Numbered from the stretch's first letter, positions 16,759 through 29,952 are shown. The stretch is DNA of 64,000 bases from Allodiplogaster sudhausi (GCA_945643635.1 CALZFC010000029.1:301001-365000); one strand, 5' to 3'. Notes: generated by a model not told the origin, from the letters alone. A program made the numbers and translations.

Positions 16759-18060
16759 GTTTTTGAAGCCGTTTCATTCCTCGCTGAAGGACAATGTCAG
16801 GTGGCAAATGAACCACCATCGACATCATTGCGAGACAACCGACTCGATGTCGAATCCGGCAAGTCCACAGCGTAGGAGCAGATGTTTCTCAGGAGCGCTG
16901 TCCCATAGTGGCTGTTCTAAGGAATGAGCGAAGTGGAGGACTGCACAATATGTGTCATGTGCAGCAAGCAACTACCGACTGTCTGAACTCCAGCCAATGT
17001 CCTTGTCCACCATTCGTGGCAGGCTTAAGGAGTATGATGAATTCGCCAGCGTATTTGCAGAGGCAGTCGAAAGACCTGATCTCTGTTCACTGATCAAGAG
17101 TTTCTTGAGGCGCTAGAGTCTTAAACAAAAGTTGTCTGATGGTTAGAGAAGAACCATTAATGATTTTGGATGGCATTTACGAAGGCTCAATTGCTTTCTC
17201 TGTGATAACCGTCTTCTTCACCGACAAGAAGCAGAAAAACCCGAATCATCTGCTTACTGCTTCCTTTCTCATTCGTCCTGAACGACAAGCACCGTGCCCG
17301 AACCAGGGCCATGTTAGACACAGGAGCAACAGAATTCCTCGTGTCGAAGTCCGTTGTGGTGACATATGGCTACAAACCGATCGGAGGGAAGAATCTGTCT
17401 ATCCTCGTTGTCGGTGGCCATTTTGGATGACATTCCCACGGAGGAAGGAGCCCACCTCTCATCTTATCATAGTGAGTATTAATTTTTCTGGAGTAACCAG
17501 ACACATCCAGAAATTTCTCATTCTCACTACGACGTGGACAAGATCCGCAAGAAGTCTGACCGCAAATATCGCTTGAAATTTAGCCTGCAGAAGTCTGATG
17601 CCGAATATGCCTTTCTGGCAGGCGGGAGTGTCATATTTACTGAGAGTGTCCAGTCATTTCTTTTCCATCCAAATTTTAACATTCATTCCGCCCAATGTTT
17701 CCAAACATCAATTTACAAGACTGTTGTAGCTTCATTTTGTATTGCAAGATTATTGTTCCTTTAGTTGTTTCTCTTCGTATCTTATTAAGCCGTCATTCTA
17801 GAGTCTCATCCTCTCTGATTAATTCTCTTTCTGTCTCGCTGTCTTCTCTCTCTTCAGTCGTTTCATTATTCTTTTAATTACCCTTTCTCTTTTGTATTCC
17901 ATCTAGGAAGTAGTCATTCTTTGTTGATTGGTTCTTCGTCAAACAATAAATCTTGTTGTGCATTCTGGTTTAAGTGGGTTGAAATTCATTTCATTCCTCC
18001 ACATGTACACCAACGCGGTCAAAATATAACGATAGTGATCAAGAGAGAAGTAGGAGTGAC
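16759..18060 (+). mobile_element. Retroelement fragment with aspartic protease motif
   Basis: Intron 7 of copy 1 is about 1.3 kb, against 0.3 kb in copy 2. The extra DNA holds broken coding sequence. The frame through 17311 reads RAMLDTGATEFLVS, the active-site pattern (D-T/S-G) of retroviral-type aspartic proteases found between gag and pol in LTR retrotransposons, and stops at TGA 17428. Upstream (about 16945-17115) and downstream (about 17530-17640) there are further Lys/Glu-rich reading fragments in other frames. No reverse transcriptase or LTR was identified. A dead fragment; boundaries uncertain. Confidence 0.5.
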
Positions 18061-18710
18061 AGTAAATCAGAAAAGAGCTATTAATTCAGGAGACCGACCG
18101 CGGCAATTCTTGTGCGAATGAATCGCCTAGCGTGTACGGTAGCGTTTCGATGGTTCCTCGTCTCGAAGACACCTCCTTTGACAACCTACTAAAGTACGGT
18201 AGCGCCTCGAGGGTACCTCCTTACAAAACACGCTATCTGTTTGTGCCGACACCGGAAACGGCAATCTGTGAGATTCGCAAGTTCCAGCGAATCCTCGCGG
18301 ACTACGCACGTCAGGCTGGTTATTTGTATCTTTTTTTCTCATGTAAAACCAAGCTTAACATGGTTATAAAAAAGAAATTCTTGAGAAATAAGTATTGCGC
18401 CTGTAAAGTTTGATACATTAATGTGTGATTACTGTGTTGCATGTGTGTCGAAAGAGCTATTTCTTTTAGTTTGGCAACTACAGCACTCTTCTGAAGGCAT
18501 CGAATCGATTAGTGGTAGAAAAGGATATCATACCAAGGTTGGAGACAATGAAGGTTCAGACTGTTGAAATGGATTAAAAAAATATGTACATATTTCGCAC
18601 CATGGAGTGAACGAGTCTGTCAGTTGCACCTGGGTGCAAGGGGTACTGCGATACCTCGACAGTGATTGGTTGCAGTCTCTTTTAAGTACTTCATTTATAC
18701 ATAAATCAAA

Positions 18711-19658
18711 GAGATGTGTGTGCTCCACATGCCACATTTTCCCACGGTCCTTAAGCCCCGTCAGGGGAGGTGGGGGGGGGGGGGTGCGCCTCGCGCCACA
18801 CCACGGAAAACCCCAATGTGCATAACAACAGAGGAATGTGGATGTGCCTGAAACTTCGCATTCCCACGATCATTTCCCGAGGTCCTATTATTTGGAACTG
18901 TTTCATATCCACTCTCTTACACACAAAACTCGAAACGAACTGTGTACTAATTGTAAGTAAGATTTTCCTGTCAGAGCCGTTCGGAAAACATACAGTAACT
19001 ATATTTATTCGGAATATCCTTTCTTCTATCAATCTCCTCTCTCTTCTATCTCTCTCTATCTCTGACATCCTTCTAACCCTCTCTCCTTCCGACTATTTTC
19101 CGAAGCCACTGGTTTCCGGACAGCTTCCTTAATGTGCGCCAGTGGAGAGACCTATGAGTCATCTCTTGTTCCCGCACGTTCCGGAGCGAAGTCGAACCGG
19201 GGACCTTTCATGCCACAGTGCCAATTAGAGGTGCACGTGGCCCAGGCAGGCCCGGGCCCTAGGACCGGCCGGCCCAAATTTCCAAGGCCTTCAAGGGCCG
19301 GTTCGGGCCTGGCTAAACCTTGGGCCGGGCCCTGAGCCCGATATGGTCCAATTTTCTAAAATTTGCAAGCGAACTTGCTTATGACAGAGCGAAATCTTAT
19401 TGATCATATACAATTGTAGTTCGGGAGTTGCATTCCTCATCAGAATGAAATAAATGAGAAGCCTTGTGAACGGCGAGCTTGACGAAAAAAATTTTCGCTA
19501 AGAAAATTACGAATTAGAAATTGCGACGGAGTTTTGCGGAGAGATGAACCAAAATATCTCTTGGAAAAAGTGATCGTGGGAAAATGTGGCGCGAGGCGCA
19601 CCAACCCCCCCCCCCATCAGACCGTGGTAAAAGGTGAAGTGTGGAGCACACACCTCTC
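18711..19658. mobile_element. Inverted-repeat element with GC-rich subterminal hairpin sequence
   Basis: About 950 bp bounded by related inverted ends: GTGTGTGCTCCACA on the left, and its complement preceded by AGTGTGGAGCACACAC on the right. Inside each end is a GTGCGCCTCGCGCCACA block next to a G or C homopolymer. Copy 2 lacks the insertion at the equivalent intron position (near 40735). ATCAAA flanks both sides, but the exact target duplication is unclear. No transposase. Confidence 0.6.
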
Positions 19659-20388
19659 TTTCATCAAATATGATGATATGATATGCTATCAATTTACTCT
19701 GAAAGTGTGCTGCAGTAAAATAATAAAGGTAACCAGTCTAGTATTTGACTTTGTTATGTTTTGGAAAAAATACACAACTCTAAAAAAAACAACAACAAAA
19801 ATAAGCGGCATAGTCAATTAATCAAAATTTTTTCTCTTTAATGCAGACAACAAGTCGTGGCCACTGCCTCCGTATCCAGTCAGCAGAGAAAGATCTACAG
19901 TACTCGAACTTCACAAGTAAGGCGGGCGGAGTAATCGAAGTGATAAAGCTCTTGAAGGAGCACGAAACGCACGCAACATGTAATCCACTTGAATTTTTCT
20001 GACCATTGTAGTCGCCTCTCTTTCTATCACATACTCTCTCGCTCCTGTATCAGGCAAGCAGACGCTAATTCAAGACTGAAACATTTAGAAGGAGAAGAAA
20101 AAAACGATTCTTTTCTTAGCGGAAGATCGCTCAGTCTTTCTCTCGTTCGACACTCGCTACTTTGACGACGGCATCGGCGACGCCAAGGTTTCTTGAGGAT
20201 GGGGGTGTTAATTTTGTAAATAAATTTAAGATTGTTAATATTTAAAAATAATTTTGAAATAATTTTAATTTTTTAAAGAATTGTAAATTTTGTAAATGCA
20301 TTTTTTCAAATTATTTTGAATTTTGTGAATAGCTTTAGTTACTCACCCTCTCTCTCTCGCATTTTTCTGTCTCATTCTCTCTCTCGCC

Positions 20389-20429
<41 letters not shown>

Positions 20430-21261
20430 TCTCAGCTCTGCCTGGTGCCTGAAGAGAGTGCCCTCGACAACTATGCTCTTTACGACTCCAAGTCGATCGA
20501 TTTGTCGGCCGGCAATGACGTCAACGTCTTCATCACGGGCCAGATTGTGGTAGTCGATTTATTTTTATTTCTTTTTTTGGCATCTTACCACTAATTATTT
20601 TTATTGATAAATTTATTTATAAACTTTTTATTGTATTTTTTGGCATCCTGTGCAAAATACTGTTAATATTTTATTTTATTTTGTTGATCAATTGTTTAAT
20701 CAATTAATTTTTGTTATTCAGTTTAATTTGACATATGTACATATGTATATGTATGTACGTGCATAGCTAACACGCGCCGCTCGCTTCTGCGGCACGGCGT
20801 CCACCGTTTGCGATCTGCCCGGGGAGCCATACGACTTTCAGTTGTGCGCCTGGTGCATTCGGGCGCAGCTTATTCAAGTTTTATATTCTTTTCTTTATTT
20901 TAATTGTTGCCTTTAAAATAGTTTTTGTTTAAAAATGTAGGTAAAAGATCAACATTAATCGTGTAGATCAAACATGGGACCATCTAATTGCTTTGGATGA
21001 CGAAACTTGAGAGCAAATTCAACTGCACGTATGCGTGGTCGCCACGCGCTCTCCAGAACGCTTCTGCCTACCCTGACGGGCGCGTTCCAGAAGACTGCAA
21101 CCTCGCACAGCATTACACTTGCGCTCAGAGCGTTGTTATTCGTTAGTATTGTTCCCTTCTTTTTTCCTTCCTCTTTTCTTCTTCTTCTTCACTTTACGAT
21201 TACATTTCATATTTCACACATTTCACGCGCTAATTCATGACTGAGGCGCGAGCTCGTTTAA

Positions 21262-23749
21262 GAGAGCCTCTCTGTAAGGATCAAGCAGCCCTCCATGGGG
21301 GCCTGCCCTGGGGTAAAAATTTTTGATTTGGCTATCCAAAATTTAATCAGGGATACCTATGCGCACTATGAAGAAAATTAGAAGGTCAATTTTGTTATAA
21401 ATTTTTTTTTCTTGCCTGGGCATGCAAAAGTAAGGGAAAAGTTTAAGTACACATAACTTTCTTTAACATCAATATTTTTCAATTTTCTTTTTTTATTGGC
21501 ATCAACGTTGGATTATATAAAAACTGCCTGGATGTGTTTCAGTCAACTATTTCATTTTCACATCGAAAAATTGCTTTTAATATTTGAATTTGACGGTTAA
21601 GTAACTTATACTCATTTGTGTGTGGGTGTTATATCTCAAAATATAGAGCATTAAAAACTGTATAACATAGATTCTTTTCGTTTCGTGTAGAGGTCCAGAA
21701 GGGGGTGAATATTAGGCTCAAATAGGCGTTCCTTGGATATGTAGGATTCAAGGAATGCGTGAAAAAGAAGTTAAATTTTTGTTGTAACATAAAATGACTC
21801 ATTTCATTCGATTCAGCACGTTTTTTTATTTCTTAAAAGCTTTCTATCAAAATTTCATAAAGATATCATCTTCCATGAAAAAAACGCATTTTTCGATTTT
21901 TCAGCCATTGTCAGAAAATGACCTAAAACTATTCGAAGCGTTGTATTTTCAATGTTTTCAGCGAGAACAGAATGCGGATAGTACTATTCAGTACGCAACA
22001 AAATTCTCTATAACGTACATCCATTACATCTGGATAGGGCGTCCTACCAACGACAGTATCGATTTTCCTATGGCGGTCGCGTCAAAACTGACAGATCCGC
22101 ATTTTCCAACTTTTCGTGCAATCTTATTGTTTCTTAATCATCCAATACATCATTCTGCTCCACGAAGCACACTAAGGTCAGAACCGATGTTTGCTTTGCA
22201 GATTTCCAGTGGTAAAAGCCCGCAAAAGGGTTTGTACGCGCGCGGCTTCGAACCTGCGACCCATGACATTCGACGTGCACAACCAATGGGCCAAAATAAC
22301 ATTAAAAAATTCATTTCTGGAAAATGCCAAAACCAATCTTAAAGGTTGACCTATCAACCGATAGCTATTTTTGCGCTCTATCGAAATAAATACAACCTCC
22401 AAAAAGTGTAAATTGGCGGCAAGGCCAAAATTTTTCAATTTTACATTTCCGCGGCTGTTATTTCTCGCGGATTGAACTTATCACCTCATATTATATGCCA
22501 TTCGATAGCTTTCGATAAGACGAGCAACTATCCCATACATCACTTTATAATGTATTGATTGTCTGATCTACTTTTTTGGGTTCGAATATTTTGGCCACTT
22601 ATTTTCAATTTACACTTTTTGGTGGTTATATTTATTTTGATAGAAAAAAATAGCTATCAATTGATAGGTCAACCTTTAAGATTGGTTTTGGCATTTTCTA
22701 GAAATGAATTTTTTAATGTTATTTTGGCCCATTGGTTGTGCACGTCGAATGTCATGGGTCGCAGGTTCGAAGCCGCGCGCGTGGAAACCCTTTTGAGGGC
22801 TTTTACCACGGGAAATCTGCAAAACAAACATCGGTTCTGACCAAAGTGTGCTTCGTGGAGCAGAATGATGTATTGGATGATTAAGAAGCAATAAGATTGC
22901 ACGAAAAGTAGAAAAATGCGGATCTGTCAGTTTTGACGCGACCGCCGAAGGAAAATCGATACTGTCATTGGTAGGGACGCCCTATCCAGATGTAATGGAT
23001 GTATGTTGTAGAGAATTTTGTCACGTACTGAATAGTACGATCCACATTCTGTTCTCGCTGAAAACATTGAAAATACAGCGCTTCGAATAGTTTTAGGTCA
23101 TTTTCTGACAATGGCTGAAAAATCGAAAAGTGCGTTTTTTTTTTCATGGAAGATGATATCTTTATGAAATTTTGAAAGAGAGCTTTTATGAAAAAAAGTG
23201 CTGACCATGAATCTAATGAAATCGTTCATTTTAAGTTAGAACCAGAATTTAACTTCTTTTTCACGCATTCCTTGAATCCTACATATCCAAGGAACGCCTA
23301 TTTGAGCCTAATATTCACCCCCTTCTGGACCTCTACACGAAACGAAAAGAATCTATGTTATACAGTTTTTAATGCTCTATATTTTGAGATATAACACCCA
23401 CACACAAATGAGTATAAGTTACTTAACCGTCAAATTCAAATATTAAAAGCAATTTTTCGATGTGAAAATGAAATAGTTGACTGAAACACATCCAGGCAGT
23501 TTTTATATAATCCAACGTTGATGCCAATAAAAAAAGAAAATTGAAAAATATTGAGTTTGAAGCGAGATACATCAATTCAAAAAATATCCATACTTTCAAC
23601 TGTTCACACAATAATTTTTTTTGAAAAAAATTAGTAACCATTTAATCTTGCTACTGGGGCCCTGTGCCATGCTTGACTATGTTTTCATACTCGAATTCCA
23701 ACATCTGGATCTGGGGCAGGCCCTATTGGAGGCATACGGAGAGGCTCTC
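21262..23749. mobile_element. TTAA-flanked long foldback element 1
   Basis: A 2488-bp near-palindrome. TTAA lies at 21258-21261 and 23750-23753, and the ends are GAGAGCCTCTC / GAGAGGCTCTC. The arms of roughly 1.1 kb match closely, for example 21530-21640 against 23390-23500, around an unpaired centre near 22505. TTAA target duplication is the hallmark of piggyBac-type transposons, but no transposase is present and the class is inferred only from the target. Open frames at 21794-22342 and 22559-22840 mirror each other across the palindrome and are not genes. Confidence 0.75.
22725..22774 (+). other. tRNA-like A-box/B-box pair in foldback arm
   Basis: TGGCCCATTGG at 22725-22735 resembles the tRNA A box. 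GGTTCGAAGCC at 22764-22774 matches the B-box consensus GGTTCGANNCC exactly, 28 bases later. The mirrored pair is on the - strand at 22244-22293. The surrounding sequence does not fold into a full tRNA by eye. This suggests a tRNA-derived (SINE-like) module carried in the element arms. Confidence 0.35.
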
Positions 23750-23753
23750 TTAA

Positions 23754-25439
23754 GAGAGCCTGTCTGAGATACTCGAACATGAGGGTGCAGGGAACAAAAA
23801 TATTTTTTTGATTTTAATTTCCTTTGCAGGGCTTATGTAGCATCATGAGAGCTTCCAAAAAAACTTCTTTTCAAAAAAAAAATTTTTTTTGAAGGTATGA
23901 CAACAGTATGCCTTGACTTACCGAAAATATTCAATTGACCAGAAAGTTCGTAAAAGCTAACCAAACTAATGGTAAATTTTGAAAGTGTCGTTAGATTCGT
24001 CATCTAAAAATGCATAAAATTGGCTGAATTAGTTTTTCATAAAAGTTTCATTAAAAGGTCGAAATGAGCATTTTTATTATTGGAATGTATCATTAGAGTG
24101 CCAAGCCGTAGAAACTGCGCGATGAGACCATATCCATTTGATAGAGCGTCATTTGTTACTCGTAGAAAACTGCCTCTCATGTGGATCCTCCTACAAGAAC
24201 TTTACAATGTACGGGGGTGAACACCTCGAAGAGTAATAACCCGCAGAATAAAAAAAGGCTATAAAATGCGTTTTTCTCGCTCTTTTCAGAAAACAAAGGT
24301 ACCATTGTGTTTATAGTGCAGAAATGCATAAAAATGTCATATGTACATTATTTGTTCATTCGAATACGTTCTCAATGACTTTTTCGGCAAAAAACTGAAT
24401 TCTGGTCTGCTGGAGAGAGGTTAGCGCCAGTAGTCAGAAAGCGAAGAAAAACTGCGCCTAAATACGTATGTCGCGTGAAAGCCGAGTCTTTTCTACGTGT
24501 AATATACTATCTTCCTGACGGGAAAGTTCCAATATATCCCCTTGAAGCGCGTAGTCACAGTGCGGCCTGCCCAGAAATCCCCTTTAACCTAGCTCTCCGG
24601 CTTGATTCGCGATATTGCTTGATGTGGTACATAACATCTTATTTAGCATGTCCTTATACACAAAAAAGCTTTCCCGTAGCACAATTCGGCAGGAAGATAG
24701 CATATTATACGTAGAAAAGTCTCGGCTTTCACGCGACATACGTATTTAGGCGCAGTTTTTCTTCGTCTTCTGACTACTGGCGCTAACCTCTCTCCAGTTG
24801 ACCAGAAATACAGTTTTTGAAATACAGTAAAAGTCATTGAGAACGTAATTGTATGAACAAATAATGTATGACATTTTTATGCATTTCGGTACTATAAACA
24901 CAATGGTACCTCTGGTTTCTGAAAAGAGCGAGAAAAACGCATTTTATAGCCTTTTTTTGTTCCGCGGGTTATAACTCTACGAGGTGTTCACCCCCGTACA
25001 TCGTAAAGTTCTTGTAGGAGGATCCACATGAGAGGCAGTTTTCTACGAGTTACAAATGACGCTCTATCAAATGGATATGGTCTCATCGCGCAGTTTCTAC
25101 GGCTTGGCACATTCCAATAATAAAAATGCTCATTTCGACCTTTTAATGAAATTTTTCTGAAAAACTAATTTAGCCAATTTTATGCGTTTTTAGATGACGA
25201 ATCTAACGACACTTTCAAAATTTAGTTTGGCAAGCTTTTACGAACTTTATTGTCAATTGAATATTTTCGGTAAATCAAGGCATACTGTAGTCATACCTTC
25301 AAAATATTTTTTGAAAAAAAGTTTTTTTTTGAAGCTCTCATGATGCTACATAAGCCTTACAAAGGAAATTAAAATCAAAATTTTTTTGTTCCCTTATCCT
25401 TCTGCTATGGCCATGGTCGAATATCTCAGACAGGCTCTC
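23754..25439. mobile_element. TTAA-flanked long foldback element 2
   Basis: A 1686-bp near-palindrome directly adjoining element 1 and sharing its TTAA (23750-23753); the second TTAA is at 25440-25443. It begins GAGAGCCTGTCTGAGATA and ends with the complement. The arms match over about 800 bp with the centre near 24597. It differs in sequence from element 1 except for the terminal GAGAGCCT. The right TTAA abuts the acceptor of exon 15 (start 25445), and copy 2 shows the empty site TTTAAG at 42495-42500. Confidence 0.75.
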
Positions 25440-25859
25440 TTAAGCCGCTGACGACACTTCTTGCCCGGTGAATTGCGTCGAGAAGTCGTACATGACGGAC
25501 GTGAGCTCGGCCGAGATCCGTATCGGCGTCTTTAAGCTTTCCGACGACTCGTATCTTCAACGCATTCTGGTGAGTGTTAAATTGTCTTCAAATTCACGCG
25601 TTTTATAAAAAAAAAGATTTCATCGTAAATTTGTTACAAACTTAACTCGAAGCTAATAAATATTCTCCGTCGTCAATTGCGTGTCGCAAAAGACGAGAAG
25701 ATCTGTTGCAGACGAACGAATACATCGGACGAAGTCACAATCTCCCAACTCAGAACACGTTTGCGTTTCATTTACATTCAAGTATATACATATGTATGTA
25801 CATACATATGTATGTACATAGATATTTACATACATACAAGCACATAAAAAAAGAATGTT

Positions 25860-26591
25860 TGTTGCAGTCAGTTCTTGGGTTGAATGTGTTTTTGAACGTC
25901 CTGCTGAGAAGAACCTTCCACCCAACCCGAGCAGGACATTCCCCCTTGCAACGCCCTTGGCCCTGAACAGCCTGTTGCCCTATCTCGCCATGTTTATGTG
26001 TCTTTGTTGCATATCTTGCTTTCTTTCCCTCTCTCTACTTCGCCTTCTCGCTCTCCCTCTGGCCTTCTGTCTTCTCTCTAACTCTCGCTCCCTTTCTCCT
26101 TCTCTCTCTCTCTTCATCTATCATTGTCTCTCTCTAGTTCTCTCTGCGTTTGTTCTGTATCTCTCTCTATCCCTGTCTCCCCCTTTCACACTCTACTTGA
26201 AAAAAATTACATAGTATTTTGATTAACGAAAGTTCACCTTATAGAAAAAACAGTAATGGAAAGACTTTTGACGAAAATTCGTCAAGCAGAAATGAATTTG
26301 GCAAAAGGTAAGCAAAAAATTCAAGAAAACTCGTTTGCTGAAAGATAAAGGCACCGGGCGCCCTTCCCTTATCATCTGGTTGCTGAAAATTCTCACCTCT
26401 TCTTCCAGGTACAACGGCGATGGCTCCAACAGGAGTCTAAAACCAAGTTTGCCAGTTTTTCAACTTTTGCAGCTTGTTCTCAGTTTTACCACGGCTTATA
26501 CTGTTTTAGAGCGAAAACGGCAAATAAATGCTGCAAAAGTCGATTTACTGGCTAGTTTGTGGCCGTGTTTGAGATCCCGGATAGCAGAAAG

Positions 26592-26623
<32 letters not shown>

Positions 26624-27000
26624 CAGAGAGAGCGAAGAGAGAGAGAGAGAAAGAGCAAAGAGAGCGAAGTGAGTGAGAGAAAGAGCAAAGAGAGCGAAGA
26701 GAGAGAGAAAAATCAGAGAGAGCGAAGAGAGAGAGAGAAAGAGCAAAAAGAGCGAAGAGAGAGAGAGAGGAAAACACTCGAATCGAATATACATAGGCGA
26801 TGCGCGGACGTGCTCGCGAGGAGCGAGCGGGGAATGTCATGTTCAGCACTAAATTGCGGCAGGACATTGGTGTATCGCTTATCGGAACATCTGAATGTCC
26901 AGCTAAGCGGATCCTTAATGAGCCACAGCCGATTTTTTTTCATTAACGTTCCGTTTGAATGTCCTGCTCAGCCGAACATTCATCCTTGAGCGCATATGCA
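25860..27000. mobile_element. Unclassified insertion with repeated GAATGTCCTGCTCAG motifs
   Basis: This extra DNA in intron 16 of copy 1 is absent from copy 2. Variants of GAATGTCCTGCTCAG occur at about 25893, 26833, 26891 and 26957, and inverted at about 25929 and 26857, clustering near both edges. The interior contains CT-rich (26020-26190) and GAGCAAAGAGAGCGAA-type (26590-26770) tracts. No coding frame. Confidence 0.4.
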
Positions 27001-27516
27001 CATAAACATTACAAACATACATAAATGTAAATATCAGAATTAAAGGAAGCATCCGGCGAATTATTATACAGTTGCACTTGAAAAGCAGTTTTAATGCGCG
27101 CGCTCATAAAGTTGTATGCAGCTTGGTCGAGAGGGTATGTAAAATAGGAAATCAGCTCTGACCTGCCGCTAATTCTCTACCAGCCAGTTTTCACGTTTCT
27201 ATTGCTCAGAATGTAATGGAAGAAAATGGCCCAAACTATCTGGATATACATACACATGTTTTCCGCCAAGGTGAACTTCTCCATATGGAAAAAGTTAGGT
27301 AAATTATTCCCCGGATACCTCCTTTAAGAATAAAAAATTTCAGTCGCTACACAGGATATTGGCTCATGGGACCAATATTCGACTTTGTGTTCAAGATGGG
27401 CCACCTCTTCAATGCGCACAAGCCGTGAGAGAATTACACATATGTTTTGTTTGTTATTTTATCATGCTATGCAAAATTATTGTCTTGCTATTCAATGCAT
27501 TCGACGCCATAATAAA

Positions 27517-27752
27517 TACCTATTTTGTCCAATAGTACCTCCACCCTCTAATAGAACCCCCCCCCCCCCCCCCCACCCCCTTCTCATTGTATACTTCTTG
27601 ATAAAGCCATTGAAAAACAGTATCCCTCCCTCTTGTACAACCCCTTCTCTAGTAGTGCCTCGCAAGGCATTGAAAAAAACCTCAGGGACTAATAGAAAAA
27701 AAAACCAAGCTAACTGAAAAACGTACCACCGGGGGGTACAGAAAATACGGTT
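27517..27752. mobile_element. MITE, TACCGTATTTTCTC family, copy 2, internally deleted
   Basis: Only about 236 bp. The degenerate left end is TACCTATTTTGTCC and the right end GAAAATACGGT. Repeated CTAATAGAACCCCC and a run of 19 or so C match the longer family members. The right end stops 7 bases before the acceptor of exon 18 of DEG/ENaC copy 1. Confidence 0.6.
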
Positions 27753-27894
27753 GCTTGAGCACCAACTACGGCGTGCTCGGTAAGTACGGCGTCGGCTTCG
27801 ACGACTACCCGATCCTGCTCATTGACTCGATTGTCGGACGAGAGCGAAGAAGGCTCGCCGAAAAGTACGCCAAGCAGCTCGGGCTCAGGTTATA

Positions 27895-27931
<37 letters not shown>

Positions 27932-29952
27932 TCTTTTCTCTATGCATCTCAATCATTCATTGTAGAAACTATGTATGTGTGAATACAAATTTCATGTATC
28001 TCAAAAGTGAACCTTTTAGCTTGACGAACGAAAGCCACTTTCTCAAACTCTCTCGATTCATAGTAAATGTTAAGGTTTTATTGTAGATGCTTTATTTCGA
28101 AACGGTGTGAATTGCAATAATATTCGTTATTGCGATAAAAGCAAATCGATCAACAGATATCTACGTGACTTTTTGCATTCGCGACGCCAGACAGCGCCGT
28201 GCTTCGCGGGTGACAAAATGAATGAGGAGGGCATGCAGGACATTCTTAACACGTGAGACTCTGTTTTGTTGTTGTTGTTGTTGTAGTTATTGTTATTGTT
28301 GATATTGTAAATTATAATTATAATTATAATTCATATTGTTTCAGTTGACGCCGTGTGCACTGCAGTATACAGTAGATCTTAAAGGAGGTCCGAGGCGAAT
28401 AAATAGTGTCTTGTTTTTTTGGCCTTATTTGGTCAGGTTGAGCTAGAAACTTCGATTGCAAGTGTCCCGAAGTAACTAAAATCCCTTTGCCCTGAGGAAA
28501 TTACCTGTTTTCTGTACTTTGAATTCGCGAAAATTTTATTTTCCCCGCCATTTTCAAAAAAAATATTTAGGGGAAACATTGTAGCCGACGGGGCCATTTT
28601 ATTCTTGCTCTTAAAACGCATGCATATGATGCGCGCAACCAACATTGGCCGGGTTTTGCTTATCACGTATGCTCACCTGCCATTGGTGCAAACCACAAGT
28701 TTCTGGGGAGAGAGGCGAGGGGCAGTAGCACCATTTCAGTTGATGCTTTACTCCGTACTTTTTTATCATTCCGCCCAAAACCGTCAGGGACTTCGTGGTA
28801 GGAGTTTTTCCCATATGGCCTCCTTTAAATAAAACTTTTATGATTTTTTTTTTCCTCTTCTTTAGTGATCCTACAGCCACGAGACGACTTTTACTGCTAC
28901 ACGAACTTGTGCGCAGTCTTGGCCCGCAGACCGTACGTCCGCTTCAGAATTCAACGATAGCTATTTTTAATCAGGTAAAAAGAAAAAAAAAAGACGAATT
29001 GTCATTTCTTATCCAATACATTGACGGGTGGGCGCAGCCATGAGCAATGAACCATGTAGTTACTGGAGTCTCAACGGACGCTGGCCTCGCAGCTGATAGC
29101 TGGCAAAAATTTGTCCACAGCGGTGACGAGAGCGGAGGCAGCTCTTCTCGGCAAGTTGCTGCGTTACGACTATGACACGTGGCAGAAGAAACTAAAACAA
29201 GTGTGTGCGTGTGCGCGTGTATGTGTGTGCGAACAATTATTTATTGACATCATATTAATTTAGAAATGTGACGGCACTTGAATAATGTGTTTAAGGAAAG
29301 ATTTTTTCGATGTTTAGTGCTATAACATGAACACTTCCGTGTTGGCTGACGACAAGCTCTACTGGTGCCCTACAAATTATCGATCGACTTCTCAACTTAA
29401 CAGGTTTATTTTCTCGTATTTAAGCTATAAACTTATTTCCTGGCTTAAAATGGCTGATTGTGAGAGACAAAATAGTTCAGTCCTGAGCTCGCGACAATTT
29501 TGTCCAAGTTTCGCGCGCAATTCTGGCGTACGGACGACTTCAACCGACACCTTCTGTATGCCGTCTTCCCGTCGCGACTGAGCATCGCTGCATTTTCTGG
29601 CCAAGAGGTATGGAAATATATTACATGTGTATTTCTGCGATATTTCTCTCTCGATATTTCTGTGATGAACTTGGAGCAATAAAAGTCGTTTTCTCAAAGA
29701 TAAAATTAAACTATTTTTAATATTCTAACTGTTTTTCCCACATTATTTGTTTTGTTTTCTCAGCAACTAAGTGCTTTTGCGAGACGTCCAGCGAGAAACG
29801 GCGTGAATGGCACAGCGCACGAATGGCCGTGGCTCGACGCGTGGACGACGCTGCTCGAGTTGATTGATGCAGAGGTTCATTGAAGCCATTTTTTAAAGAT
29901 TCGTTATTGCGATTCGTTGATCACTGCTTGTTCCGCTCAGAAGTGCAATTAA

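Noticed and set aside
21794..22840. Open frames of 182 and 93 residues
   Set aside because: They are mirror images across the arms of foldback element 1, share the same peptide segments on opposite strands, and show no domain.
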